Shown one piece after another: positions 8,651 through 17,793 of a DNA stretch of 64,000 nucleotides. Positions within the stretch are counted from its first letter, which is position 1. Every line of letters starts with the position of its first letter. Below the pieces are notes generated by a model. That model was not told the DNA's origin. It was given only the letters and a program-made list of their open reading frames with translations, and ran no database searches. A program made the position numbers and the translations under genes. Origin of the DNA: JAYZQT01 sp036136335 (GTDB taxonomy: Bacteria; Pseudomonadota; Alphaproteobacteria; MPNO01; UBA830); the NCBI GenBank assembly GCA_036136335.1, contig JAYZQT010000039.1:1-64000 (forward strand), read 5' to 3'.

Positions 8651-9670
8651 ATGAGAGTTTATTATGACCGAGACACTGACGTTAACCTGATCAAGGATAA
8701 GAAAGTCGCGATCATCGGTTATGGCAGTCAGGGCCACGCCCATGCAAATAATCTTAAAGACGCAGGGGTTAACGAAATTGTCGTCGGCTTGCGGTCCAGT
8801 TCGTTAAGTATATCGAAGGCTGAAAACGCCGGTCTAAACGTTATGGCGCCGGCCGAGGCCGCGGCTTGGGCAGACGTGACTATGATTCTCGCACCGGATG
8901 AACTTCAATCTGAATTATACATAAATGAACTACGGGATAATCTTCAGAAAGGCGCGGCACTTGCCTTTGCTCATGGCCTCGCGGTGCATTTCCGGCTGAT
9001 CGAACCGAGGTCCGATTTAGATGTGTTTATGGTTGCACCTAAGGGGCCAGGGCATACGGTTCGCTCGGAATTTGTGGGTGGGGGTGGAGTCCCCTGTCTG
9101 ATCGCGGTTGGTCAAGATGCGTCTGGCAATGCGCTTGACATTGGGCTGTCTTATGCCTCGGCCATAGGAGGTGGGCGATCAGGTATAATTGAAACGACGT
9201 TTCGTGAGGAATGTGAAACGGATCTCTTCGGAGAACAAGCGGTTTTGTGTGGTGGGCTGACATCGCTAATCACAGCTGGGTATGAAACCCTTGTAGAAGC
9301 GGGGTACGCGCCCGAAATGGCCTATTTCGAGTGCCTTCATGAAGTTAAATTGATTGTCGATTTAATTTATGAAGGCGGGATAGCCAACATGCGCTATTCG
9401 ATTTCAAATACGGCTGAGTATGGTGACTTGACTCGCGGACCACGGCTTATCGATGAGTCAGTAAAAGCCCGGATGCGTGAAGTTCTTGCTGAAATTCAGA
9501 CCGGCAGATTTGCCCGTGAATGGGTTAGCGAGAACCAGGCCGGGCAGCCTAGTTTTAAAGCCATGCGACGGCAGGGTGAAGAACACGGGATTGAGGAGGT
9601 CGGCGCAAAGTTGCGAGCTATGATGCCATGGATAAAAGAGGGAGCGCTTGTCGATAAGTCGAAAAACTAA
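8651..9670 (+). CDS. ilvC: Ketol-acid reductoisomerase (class I)
   Basis: NADPH- and Mg-dependent isomerisation and reduction of acetolactate and acetohydroxybutyrate, the second step of branched-chain amino acid synthesis. The 339-aa length marks the short class I form. The Rossmann motif GYGSQGHAHANNLKDAG starts at about residue 24, and the knotted C-terminal domain carries the metal ligands in FREECETDLFGEQ and the downstream CLHEVKLIVDLI. The ATG is preceded by GGGAAAGG. A 420-base gap without genes separates it from leuA. Confidence 0.97.
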   Translation: MRVYYDRDTDVNLIKDKKVAIIGYGSQGHAHANNLKDAGVNEIVVGLRSSSLSISKAENAGLNVMAPAEAAAWADVTMILAPDELQSELYINELRDNLQKGAALAFAHGLAVHFRLIEPRSDLDVFMVAPKGPGHTVRSEFVGGGGVPCLIAVGQDASGNALDIGLSYASAIGGGRSGIIETTFREECETDLFGEQAVLCGGLTSLITAGYETLVEAGYAPEMAYFECLHEVKLIVDLIYEGGIANMRYSISNTAEYGDLTRGPRLIDESVKARMREVLAEIQTGRFAREWVSENQAGQPSFKAMRRQGEEHGIEEVGAKLRAMMPWIKEGALVDKSKN

Positions 9671-10090
9671 TTACCATAGCGCGGTGCGTTAGTCGGGTGG
9701 ATATGTCCTCTAAAAACCTTATTCATATGGCTGAAAAACCGTTGCGCTCGCGGGTGAAAACGGCGTACTAATAACTTGTTAACCCCGCGGTTAATTATTG
9801 ACGTGCATTCGGGGTCGTACAAGATGCGAAAACTTTAATGGGGAACGGTTTCTCGCTGGTCGAGTAAATGGTTGCGGCATGACGCAGGAACGTAGTTGGA
9901 TTCGGCAGTCTGAACTTTGACATTAGACTGCCGTACGCGCGCGTTTGAAGCCGGCACTGCTATTTTCGGTTGGTGATGAGAATTCTAGGACGTAGATGCC
10001 CCGGAATTTGGTTTCCTTCGACGAAGGTCTTCTTGGGGAATATTCCTGTAACAGCTAAGTCGGAAACAAATAGGGATGAGGAACTCGCCA
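9671..10090. other. Gene-free stretch between ilvC and leuA
   Basis: No convincing gene. It contains a 9-bp inverted repeat (9903-9933) with a TTGACA hexamer in its loop and a short palindrome CCTTCGACGAAGG at 10015-10027. A 41-codon frame from ATG 9976 to 10101 is not rich in Leu and is not a convincing leader peptide. No T-run terminator for ilvC is visible. The stretch probably holds the leuA promoter. Confidence 0.5.
9903..9933 (+). promoter_or_regulatory. Inverted repeat enclosing a consensus -35 hexamer upstream of leuA
   Basis: CGGCAGTCT (9903-9911) and AGACTGCCG (9925-9933) are perfect inverted copies separated by 13 bases. The loop contains TTGACA at 9917-9922, a perfect -35 hexamer on the plus strand. 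No good -10 box lies 16-18 bases on, and no T-run follows, so it is not a terminator. It could be an operator over a promoter with a poor -10, but both roles are inferred. Confidence 0.35.
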
Positions 10091-11644
10091 ATGAGCGTTG
10101 ATACCGCTTCCAATCGGGTGATAGTTTTCGACACCACACTCCGTGACGGGGAGCAGTCACCCGGCGCATCTATGAACCTTGATGAAAAACTCCGCATAGC
10201 GGAAATGCTTGAGCACATGGGCGTCGATGTGATTGAAGCGGGATTTCCAATTGCCTCGAATGGTGATTTTGAGGCCGTGAATGAAATCTCAAAGCTGATA
10301 AAGAATTCGACCGTGTGTGGGTTAGCGAGATCAGCGCGCGGCGATATCGAAAGAGCGGCTGAGGCACTGAAACCCGCTGTCAAACCGCGGATTCATACAT
10401 TTATAGCAACCAGCCCCCTTCATATGAAATACAAACTTCAAATGGAGCCAGATGAAGTCTATCAGAATGTCGTCGACAGCGTTGGACACGCACGGAATTT
10501 TACTGATGATGTTGATTGGTCCCCGGAAGATGGTACGCGATCCGATCACGACTTTCTCTGCAAATGCGTTGAAGCCGCGATCAATGCTGGTGCAACCTGC
10601 ATAAACCTGCCCGATACAGTTGGCTATTCGGTACCAGAAGAGTTCGGTAACCTGATACGCATGCTAATAGAAAGAGTCCCGAATAGTGACAAAGCCATTT
10701 TTTCAACACACTGTCATAACGACCTCGGACTAGCGGTGGCCAATTCCTTGGCAGGCGTGGAGGCGGGCGCGCGCCAGGTAGAATGCACAATCAACGGGCT
10801 TGGCGAACGGGCAGGTAATGCGGCACTCGAAGAAATTGTGATGGCCCTGCGAACCCGCAATGATGCGATGCCTTTTACTACCAACATCAAGACCGATCAA
10901 ATTACCAAGGCTTCGCGCCTTGTTTCAACTATTAGCGGATTTACTGTTCAGCCAAATAAGGCAATCGTCGGTGCTAACGCATTCGCTCACGAGTCGGGCA
11001 TTCATCAGGACGGTATGCTCAAGAATGCAAATACCTATGAAATTATGACCCCGGAATCAATCGGCTTGAATGAGTCTAAACTTGTACTTGGCAAACTGTC
11101 AGGTCGGGCGGCATTCAGAGAGAAGTTGACCGAACTTGGGTACGAGCTGGGGGACAATGCATTTCAGGACGCCTTTCGCCGGTTTAAGGCGTTAGCCGAC
11201 AAGAAACGCGAGATTTTCGACGAGGACATCAGCACGCTCGTAGACGATGAAATCGTGCGAGGGAATGACCGGATGCAATTCGCGTCGCTGCAGGTTGTTT
11301 GCGGTTCCGAGGGGCCACAGACTGCTGAGTTGACTATGGAAGTCGATAATGAGATGCGCAAGACGAAGGCCACTGGCGACGGCCCCGTCGACGCCACTTT
11401 TAACGCTATTAAGGAGCTGACTGGGTACACCGCGCGGTTGCAGCTATATCAGGTACATGCGGTAACTGAAGGAACAGATGCGCAAGCGGAAGTAACAGTC
11501 CGCCTCGAAGAGGCGGGTAAGACAGTAAATGGTCAGGGTGCGGATACGGACACGCTGGTCGCATCTGCCCGCGCTTATATTAACGCACTCAACAAGCTAC
11601 TTGTTAAACGAGAAAAAACTGCGCCCAGTGCGCTGAGCGCGTGA
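10091..11644 (+). CDS. leuA: 2-isopropylmalate synthase
   Basis: Condenses acetyl-CoA with 2-ketoisovalerate, the first committed step of leucine synthesis. From ATG 10091 (517 aa), with GAGGA eight bases upstream, it has the DRE-TIM catalytic barrel with DTTLRDGEQSPGASM near residue 13, metal ligands in STHCHNDLG, and a C-terminal LeuA dimer/allosteric domain (about 390-510) that normally binds leucine. An ATG at 10076 in the same frame overlaps the ribosome site, so I discard it. Following ilvB-ilvN-ilvC, it completes a branched-chain amino acid block. Confidence 0.96.
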   Translation: MSVDTASNRVIVFDTTLRDGEQSPGASMNLDEKLRIAEMLEHMGVDVIEAGFPIASNGDFEAVNEISKLIKNSTVCGLARSARGDIERAAEALKPAVKPRIHTFIATSPLHMKYKLQMEPDEVYQNVVDSVGHARNFTDDVDWSPEDGTRSDHDFLCKCVEAAINAGATCINLPDTVGYSVPEEFGNLIRMLIERVPNSDKAIFSTHCHNDLGLAVANSLAGVEAGARQVECTINGLGERAGNAALEEIVMALRTRNDAMPFTTNIKTDQITKASRLVSTISGFTVQPNKAIVGANAFAHESGIHQDGMLKNANTYEIMTPESIGLNESKLVLGKLSGRAAFREKLTELGYELGDNAFQDAFRRFKALADKKREIFDEDISTLVDDEIVRGNDRMQFASLQVVCGSEGPQTAELTMEVDNEMRKTKATGDGPVDATFNAIKELTGYTARLQLYQVHAVTEGTDAQAEVTVRLEEAGKTVNGQGADTDTLVASARAYINALNKLLVKREKTAPSALSA

Positions 11645-11728
11645 GACAGAACCTGGCGCTGTGAAGGGGTACGGATAACCTCGATGGCACTGGATGGGAT
11701 GATTGGATGATGAACGAAGCGAGGTTTC

Positions 11729-12769
11729 ATGTTCTCTAGACTGCTTGGTATGATGTCTGCCGACATGGCCATTGACCTGGGTACGGCCAACACCCTTGTC
11801 TACGTAAAAGGCCGTGGGGTTGTTCTGAACGAACCGTCGGTGGTTGCTACCGCTTCGGCAAAAGGTCGAAAACAGGTTCTTGCGGTCGGAGATGAAGCAA
11901 AGCTGATGCTTGGTCGAACGCCCGGAAATATCGAGGCAATCAGACCTTTACGGGATGGTGTGATTGCTGACTTTGAAGTCGCTGAAGAAATGATCAAGCA
12001 CTTCATTCGGAAAGTACATAACCGTCGCGGCTTTTCTGCTCCTCAGGTGATAGTTTGCGTGCCATCCGGGTCGACCGCTGTCGAACGGCGGGCCATTCAG
12101 GAATCGGCTGAAAGTGCCGGCGCACGGAGGGTTTTTTTAATTGAAGAACCGATGGCCGCTGCGATCGGTGCTGGTCTGCCAGTAACAGAACCGACAGGCT
12201 CGATGGTGGTCGATATTGGCGGAGGGACAACGGAGGTCGCCGTGTTGTCGTTGGGTGGTATCGTCTATTCAAGGTCTGTCCGTGTTGGCGGTGACAAGAT
12301 GGACGAGGCAATTATCGCTTATATTCGCCGAAACCATAATCTGTTAGTTGGAGAGAGTAGCGCCGAAAGAATAAAAAAACAGATCGGATCTGCCTGTGTG
12401 CCACCGGATGGTGAAGGCGCGGTCATGGAAATCAAAGGTCGTGACCTGATGAACGGGGTACCAAAAGAGCTGGTGATCAGTGAAAGGCAGATTGCCGAAA
12501 GTCTTGCTGAGCCAGTCAGCGCCATTATAGAAGCCGTGAAGGTTGCGCTGGAACATACCGCACCTGAGCTGGCGGCAGATATTGTTGACAAGGGTATCAT
12601 CATGACCGGTGGTGGTGCACTGCTTGGTAACATAGACCTAGTTTTACGGCATGCGACTGGTTTGCCGGTCTCGCTTGCTGAAGAGCCATTATCATGCGTC
12701 GCGCTTGGCACCGGGCGTTGCCTTGAGGAAATGAAAACTCTCAAAAATGTTCTGACTACGATGTACTGA
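11729..12769 (+). CDS. mreB: Rod shape-determining actin homologue
   Basis: Bacterial actin that polymerises on the inner membrane and directs the elongation machinery. The 346-aa length is normal. The phosphate-1 motif DLGTANTLVYVKG is near residue 16, the connecting DIGGGTTEVAV is near 160, and the adenosine motif MTGGGALL is near 290. The N-terminal MFSRLLGMMS is the usual amphipathic membrane anchor. GAGG lies five bases before the ATG. First gene of mreB-mreC-mreD-mrdA-mrdB. Confidence 0.97.
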   Translation: MFSRLLGMMSADMAIDLGTANTLVYVKGRGVVLNEPSVVATASAKGRKQVLAVGDEAKLMLGRTPGNIEAIRPLRDGVIADFEVAEEMIKHFIRKVHNRRGFSAPQVIVCVPSGSTAVERRAIQESAESAGARRVFLIEEPMAAAIGAGLPVTEPTGSMVVDIGGGTTEVAVLSLGGIVYSRSVRVGGDKMDEAIIAYIRRNHNLLVGESSAERIKKQIGSACVPPDGEGAVMEIKGRDLMNGVPKELVISERQIAESLAEPVSAIIEAVKVALEHTAPELAADIVDKGIIMTGGGALLGNIDLVLRHATGLPVSLAEEPLSCVALGTGRCLEEMKTLKNVLTTMY

Positions 12770-12866
12770 TGCCAATCGAGAAGATTTTCTAAAAGGTGCA
12801 TGACCGACAAACGATCCCTATTCAATCTGGTGCGACTTCGGTACAATGCATGGTCAGGGAGATGAC

Positions 12867-13748
12867 GTGAAATACCGCGTGGGATCGGTCGCTAGGGTAA
12901 CGGTGCCTATAAGGGCGCTTCTGAGCCGGTTTGCCCTAATTTTATTAGTCTTGGCCGCGTTTGGCATTATGTTGCTCGGCAAGGCTGAGATTATCGCCGT
13001 TGAACGAACGCGGGTGGCTATACTTGACATTGTAACGCCTGTCATGGGTGCTCTTTCGCAGCCTATCGCTACCTTATCGGAAGGTGTCAATCGGGTAGGG
13101 CATTTTTTCAACGTCTTTGATGAAAATTCGCAGTTACGGCAGCAGAATGCGCGCCTTCTTCATTGGCAGAACGCCGCCCTTGCACTTGCAGAAGAAAATA
13201 AGAAGTTCCGAAAGATGTTAAATTTTGTAGCTGAAAATGAATTCAAAATGTCTGCTGCAAGAGTAATTGGCGATGCTGCCAGTGTGTTTGTGCGGTCTCT
13301 ATTAATTAACGCGGGAAAGTCGAGCGGAATTGCAAAGGGCGACGCAGTAGTAAATGGGGATGGGCTGATTGGGCGTGTTGCCGAGACCGGAAATCGTGCC
13401 GCGCGTGTATTGCTCATCACTGATCTTAATTCTCGAATTCCTGTCGTCATCGAAAACAGTCGGGCGCGAGCAATACTTGCTGGTGATAACAGCTCGCGGC
13501 CCAAGCTCGAATTTTTTCCCTCCAATGCTAGAGTTGATACTGGAGACCGGGTAGTTACTTCGGGTCATGGCGGCGTTTTTCCTGCAGGGCTGGCAGTAGG
13601 ACGGATTGCCAAAGAAGGCGATGACGTTATCCGTGTTTTTCCTTTCGCCGATTTTGATCAACTCGAATATGTACGTATAATAACTGACTTTCCTGGCAGG
13701 ATTTCCAGCCAGTTTATTCCATCGATCCGTGCACCACGGGTGAAATGA
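12867..13748 (+). CDS. mreC: Rod shape-determining protein MreC
   Basis: Bitopic scaffold protein of the elongasome that activates PBP2. From GTG 12867 (293 aa), with AGGGAG five bases upstream, it has an N-terminal membrane segment (about residues 20-38), a coiled-coil region (ENSQLRQQNARLLHWQNAALALAEENKKF) and the C-terminal beta-domain pair of the MreC family. An ATG at 12846 in the same frame would overlap the ribosome site. It overlaps mreD by four bases. Confidence 0.92.
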   Translation: MKYRVGSVARVTVPIRALLSRFALILLVLAAFGIMLLGKAEIIAVERTRVAILDIVTPVMGALSQPIATLSEGVNRVGHFFNVFDENSQLRQQNARLLHWQNAALALAEENKKFRKMLNFVAENEFKMSAARVIGDAASVFVRSLLINAGKSSGIAKGDAVVNGDGLIGRVAETGNRAARVLLITDLNSRIPVVIENSRARAILAGDNSSRPKLEFFPSNARVDTGDRVVTSGHGGVFPAGLAVGRIAKEGDDVIRVFPFADFDQLEYVRIITDFPGRISSQFIPSIRAPRVK

Positions 13749-14266
13749 TCACCGCCACGCTGCAGCGTTTGGATCGGTCGGTCCGGCAAATGGTGCCATT
13801 CGTTCTAAGCATTTTTCTCGTGATGGTGGCTGTGTTGCCAGTCTACGTATCAGGCTATGGACAGATAGCGATTGATGTCGGGCTGATGGCCGTATTTTAC
13901 TGGGCGATATTTCGGCCGGACCTGTTTCCGGTAATGGCAGCCTTCGGTCTGGGATTATGGCAGGAAATTATCGTCGGTGGGCCGATTGGGGTTCAATGCT
14001 TAATGCTGTTGCTGACGTATTGGGTGATAGTTTCTCAGCGCAGGTTTTTCCAGGGCAAGTCTTTTTACGTTATTTGGTGGTCGTTCTCAGTTGTCACCAT
14101 TTTTGTCGCAAGTTTGTCTTGGGTTATAGTGTGTACACTGAATATCACTTTGATAAGCCCATTTCCGATTTTATTTCAAATGTTGCTTACCATTGGTGTC
14201 TTCCCATTCGTGGCTTGGTTTCTTGCGAGGGTACAGCACGCTATTCTTCGGCCAATCGATGCGTAG
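13745..14266 (+). CDS. mreD: Rod shape-determining membrane protein MreD
   Basis: Polytopic inner-membrane partner of MreC. The 173-aa protein is almost entirely hydrophobic with about five membrane spans (for example FVLSIFLVMVAVLPVYVSGY and MLLLTYWVIVS), as expected for MreD, which is poorly conserved in sequence. The assignment depends strongly on position between mreC and mrdA. ATGA overlap with mreC. Confidence 0.9.
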   Translation: MITATLQRLDRSVRQMVPFVLSIFLVMVAVLPVYVSGYGQIAIDVGLMAVFYWAIFRPDLFPVMAAFGLGLWQEIIVGGPIGVQCLMLLLTYWVIVSQRRFFQGKSFYVIWWSFSVVTIFVASLSWVIVCTLNITLISPFPILFQMLLTIGVFPFVAWFLARVQHAILRPIDA

Positions 14267-16136
14267 AGACGCTGCGCGGTTTAAAGGGTTTTCTCGACGC
14301 GTTGCTCTGCTTGGCACCGGCAAAGTGTTGCTCCTTGGTATACTGACGGGACGGATGTATCAGCTGCAGGTTCTAGAGTCTGACAAGTACAAAACGCTTG
14401 CTGATGAGAACCGGATCAACCTACGTTTGTTGCCACCCTTGCGCGGCCGCATCCTTGATCGTTATGGCCGGGTTTTGGCAATTAACCAGCAAAATTACCG
14501 TGTTACGCTCGTGGCCGAACAGGTTCGGGATGTCCGCGCCACGCTTGATGCTTTGTCCGGTATCATCCCATTAAGCGCTTATGAACGTCAGCGCATTCTT
14601 GAAGAGGTACGGCGGCGGCGGGCGTTCGTGCCTGTAACCGTGCGGGAAAACCTTGAATGGGAAGATGTTTCCCGTATTGAGGTTAACGCACCGGATCTTC
14701 CGGGCGTGGATATCGAAATGGGCCAACGCAGGCAGTATCCGCATGCCGATGATTTCTCCCATGTCCTTGGATACGTTGCTGCGGTTTCTAAAAATGAAAT
14801 ATCAGGAGATTCCGTTCTTGAGCTTCCAGGGTTTAAAATCGGAAAGGATGGTGTTGAAAAGGTCTTCGAGCGTAACCTTCGTGGCTTGCCAGGGAACAGC
14901 CAAATTGAGGTTAATGCAACCGGGCGAATAATAAGAGAAATATCGCGTCAGGACGGACAACCTGGCAATGATGTTCAACTCACCATCGACCAGGATTTGC
15001 AAAAAATAACAACCAATCGGCTTAGGAAAGAAAAAAGCGCGGCTGCGGCGGTTATAGACATTGAGACTGGCGATGTCCTTGTGTTGGCATCGGTTCCCGG
15101 CTTCGACCCAAACGAATTTGTTACCGGCATGTCCTCCCACTCATGGCGGAAACTAGTCAATGACCCACATACCCCACTGGTCAACAAGGCTATCTCAGGC
15201 CTATATGCGCCGGGATCAACTTTCAAGATGGTAGTTGCGCTTGCGGCTTTAGAATCCGGTATCATTGGGTATGATCATCGGGTGTTTTGCGAAGGCTATA
15301 CGGAACTGGGTAATGCGCGCTTCCACTGCTGGAAAAAACACGGTCATGGCTGGCAGGGTATTATCGCGGCCCATCAAAATTCATGTGATGTATTTTTTTA
15401 CGATCTTGCCAAACGGGTTGGCATTGACAATATAGCGGCAATGGCGAGGAAACTCGGTCTTGGTCATAAAACTGGGATTGAGCTACCTGCGGAGAAGGCT
15501 GGCGTAATCCCTACCAAGGCATGGAAAAAGACTTTATATGGTGCAAAGTGGCAGCAAGGAGAGACGTTGATCTCCGGTATTGGTCAAGGATTTGTTTTGA
15601 CGACGCCCCTTCAGTTGGCAGTAATGACAGCGCGAATTGCGAATGGACAGAAAGCAGTAATCCCACGTCTAATACGGCCTCATGATGAGAAGTTGGATGA
15701 CCGGGATCGTAGCTTTGGAACTCTCGGTATTTCCTCGCGCGCCCTTAAACTCGTCCGCCAAGGGATGGGTCGTGTAACGAACGACCCGCGCGGTACGGCC
15801 TACCGGGCGCGAATAGATGAAAAGGGCATGGAAATGTCGGGCAAAACCGGTACTTCCCAAGTCCGGCGTATCAGTCAGGCCGAACGTGACACCAACGTCC
15901 TCAAGAATCATGAACGTCCTTGGGAAGAGCGTGATCACGCGCTGTTCGTTGGCTTTGCACCGTCAGACAATCCGCGCTATTCGGCGGCTGTTGTAGTTGA
16001 GCACGGTGGCGGAGGATCCAAGGTTGCGGCCCCCATAGTACGCGATCTGTTAGTGGCCACTCAAAAACGTGACTCAGCGCATAACCGGTCTGCGCCACCG
16101 GGTTCCCGCCACCAATTGGAAAGCGAGAATATTTAA
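14259..16136 (+). CDS. mrdA: Penicillin-binding protein 2 (elongation transpeptidase)
   Basis: Class B peptidoglycan transpeptidase of the elongasome. From ATG 14259 (625 aa) it starts MRRDAARFKGFSRR, a basic cytoplasmic tail, followed by one membrane segment, a PBP dimerisation domain (about 55-230) and the transpeptidase domain with the SxxK motif PGSTFKM, the SxN-like NSCDVF and the KTG motif SGKTGTSQV. The frame is open back to 14193, but this would extend the protein deep into mreD; the 14259 start overlaps mreD by only eight bases. It overlaps mrdB by one base. Confidence 0.94.
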   Translation: MRRDAARFKGFSRRVALLGTGKVLLLGILTGRMYQLQVLESDKYKTLADENRINLRLLPPLRGRILDRYGRVLAINQQNYRVTLVAEQVRDVRATLDALSGIIPLSAYERQRILEEVRRRRAFVPVTVRENLEWEDVSRIEVNAPDLPGVDIEMGQRRQYPHADDFSHVLGYVAAVSKNEISGDSVLELPGFKIGKDGVEKVFERNLRGLPGNSQIEVNATGRIIREISRQDGQPGNDVQLTIDQDLQKITTNRLRKEKSAAAAVIDIETGDVLVLASVPGFDPNEFVTGMSSHSWRKLVNDPHTPLVNKAISGLYAPGSTFKMVVALAALESGIIGYDHRVFCEGYTELGNARFHCWKKHGHGWQGIIAAHQNSCDVFFYDLAKRVGIDNIAAMARKLGLGHKTGIELPAEKAGVIPTKAWKKTLYGAKWQQGETLISGIGQGFVLTTPLQLAVMTARIANGQKAVIPRLIRPHDEKLDDRDRSFGTLGISSRALKLVRQGMGRVTNDPRGTAYRARIDEKGMEMSGKTGTSQVRRISQAERDTNVLKNHERPWEERDHALFVGFAPSDNPRYSAAVVVEHGGGGSKVAAPIVRDLLVATQKRDSAHNRSAPPGSRHQLESENI

Positions 16137-17284
16137 TGCATATTAGCGGTCCATACTCCCCGCCGCGCCTCAACCTTGGCCGCAGGATACTGCAGATAAA
16201 CTGGGGTCTGGTTCTGCTTGTTACATCGGCTGGCGCGGCCGGTATTGCCATGCTGTACTCGGCCGCTGATGGTTCGTGGGACCCGTGGGCGTACCGACAG
16301 GCCGTGCGTTACGGAGTAGGTTTTTGTATTCTGATAACGATTTCGCTGATCGATATAAGATTCTGGTGGAGGTATTCCTATCTAATTTACGGGTTTATTC
16401 TGGTGCTTCTTGTAGTAGTCGAGGCCTTCGGTTCGATAAGCATGGGGGCACAGCGCTGGATCAATCTCGAGTTTATGCGACTGCAGCCGTCTGAATTAAT
16501 GAAAATTGGTCTCGTACTTGCTCTAGCGAGGTATTACCACGGCGTCTCTATTGAAGACATTAAACGCCTGCCCCATTTGATCATTCCATTGATTCTTATA
16601 GGAATGCCGGTTGCCCTGGTTCTGAAACAACCGGATTTGGGCACCGCGCTATTCCTAATCATGGCGGCAGCGGCGGTGTTATTTGTTGCCGGCGTGAGAG
16701 TATGGAAATTCGTAATCGTGATCGGCGTTGGTGCTGCTGCCATACCCATAGTCTGGAGCACCTTGCATGGATACCAGCAAAAAAGAATTCTGACTTTTCT
16801 AGATCCGGAAAGCGATCCGCTTGGGTCTGGATACCACATTCTTCAATCCAAAATTGCCCTTGGCTCCGGGGGAATATTTGGCAAAGGATTCCAAGGCGGT
16901 TCCCAGAGCCATCTTAATTTTCTGCCCGAAAAACATACCGATTTTATTTTCACCATGGTGGCGGAGGAATTTGGCTTGATTGGCGGTCTGGCTCTGCTTG
17001 GCCTGTATGTTCTCATGATGGTTTACGGATTCGCGATCAGCCTGCGAACACAGGCCTACTTTGGTCGCCTCCTCGCGATGGGAATAACCTCCATGTTGTT
17101 CCTGTATGTTTTCATAAATATTGCCATGGTCATGGGGCTCATTCCGGTTGTTGGTGTCCCGCTGCCTCTCATTTCCTATGGAGGTAATGCCATGCTGACC
17201 CTTTTGATCGGGGTAGGTTTTCTGATCAATGTCTATATTCATCGTGACGTAATCCTATCCCGCTATGGCCGAACGGATCTCTAA
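16136..17284 (+). CDS. mrdB: RodA, SEDS-family peptidoglycan glycosyltransferase
   Basis: Ten-span SEDS polymerase that builds glycan strands with PBP2. The 382-aa length is typical. Family signatures visible are the QPSELMKIGLVLALARYY helix, the FLDPESDPLGSGYHILQS loop and the acidic FTMVAEEFGLIGG, followed by the late VVGVPLPLISYGG motif. Start and stop overlap with mrdA (TAATG). It closes the cell-shape operon; tRNA-Lys starts 52 bases downstream. Confidence 0.96.
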   Translation: MHISGPYSPPRLNLGRRILQINWGLVLLVTSAGAAGIAMLYSAADGSWDPWAYRQAVRYGVGFCILITISLIDIRFWWRYSYLIYGFILVLLVVVEAFGSISMGAQRWINLEFMRLQPSELMKIGLVLALARYYHGVSIEDIKRLPHLIIPLILIGMPVALVLKQPDLGTALFLIMAAAAVLFVAGVRVWKFVIVIGVGAAAIPIVWSTLHGYQQKRILTFLDPESDPLGSGYHILQSKIALGSGGIFGKGFQGGSQSHLNFLPEKHTDFIFTMVAEEFGLIGGLALLGLYVLMMVYGFAISLRTQAYFGRLLAMGITSMLFLYVFINIAMVMGLIPVVGVPLPLISYGGNAMLTLLIGVGFLINVYIHRDVILSRYGRTDL

Positions 17285-17336
17285 ACCCTCCTATCGACAC
17301 CTTCTGGGCGCTCTGGTATAGGGCTGCACCTTTCAA

Positions 17337-17412
<76 letters not shown>

Positions 17413-17419
17413 TAATATC

Positions 17420-17458
17420 AAGGGCTTAGCTGGAAACAGCTGAGCCCTTTTTCTTTTT
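17420..17458 (+). terminator. Rho-independent terminator of tRNA-Lys
   Basis: AAGGGCTTAGCTG (17420-17432), loop GAAA, CAGCTGAGCCCTT (17437-17449) form a 13-bp stem with one G-U pair and a stable GNRA-like loop. It is followed by TTTCTTTTT. A very good intrinsic terminator eight bases after the tRNA. Confidence 0.92.
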
Positions 17459-17793
17459 AATAAGGTTATAATAAGGTTGTTTCAGAAAAACCTACATAAT
17501 TTGGCGCGGGTTTTCTTGGCCATCACGGGATCTCGTGCGGGGCACGACATCTATAATCCGCTACCCCCTAACCCCCACAACAGGCGTAAACATCTTTGCA
17601 CGGCACGTCTATATTATATGGCCTGCGCTGAGCCTCCAGGTCTGCCGGGAATAGGCATCTTTCCTGCTTAGGCACAGCAGGACAATTGTGCCATTTGTCG
17701 ACGGGTCTAGCGATTTATTGTTCTACGATGTTGCAAGTGAACTCTGGGTTGGATGGGTAATAATACCCGGCTGATTAACCATTAATTCGCAGA
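17459..17793. other. Gene-free stretch behind tRNA-Lys
   Basis: No supported gene. It begins with an 11-base tandem repeat, TAATAAGGTTA then TAATAAGGTTG (17458-17479), directly after the terminator, and has a small inverted repeat GGGTA/TACCC at 17755-17768 near the 3' end of the Rieske gene. A 64-codon frame at 17477-17671 has no ribosome site and looks random. This is where an element integrating at the tRNA would join; I saw no second copy of the tRNA 3' end in the window. Confidence 0.4.

Noticed and set aside
9976..10101. 41-codon frame as a leucine leader peptide before leuA
   Set aside because: Few Leu codons, weak ribosome site and no terminator behind it.
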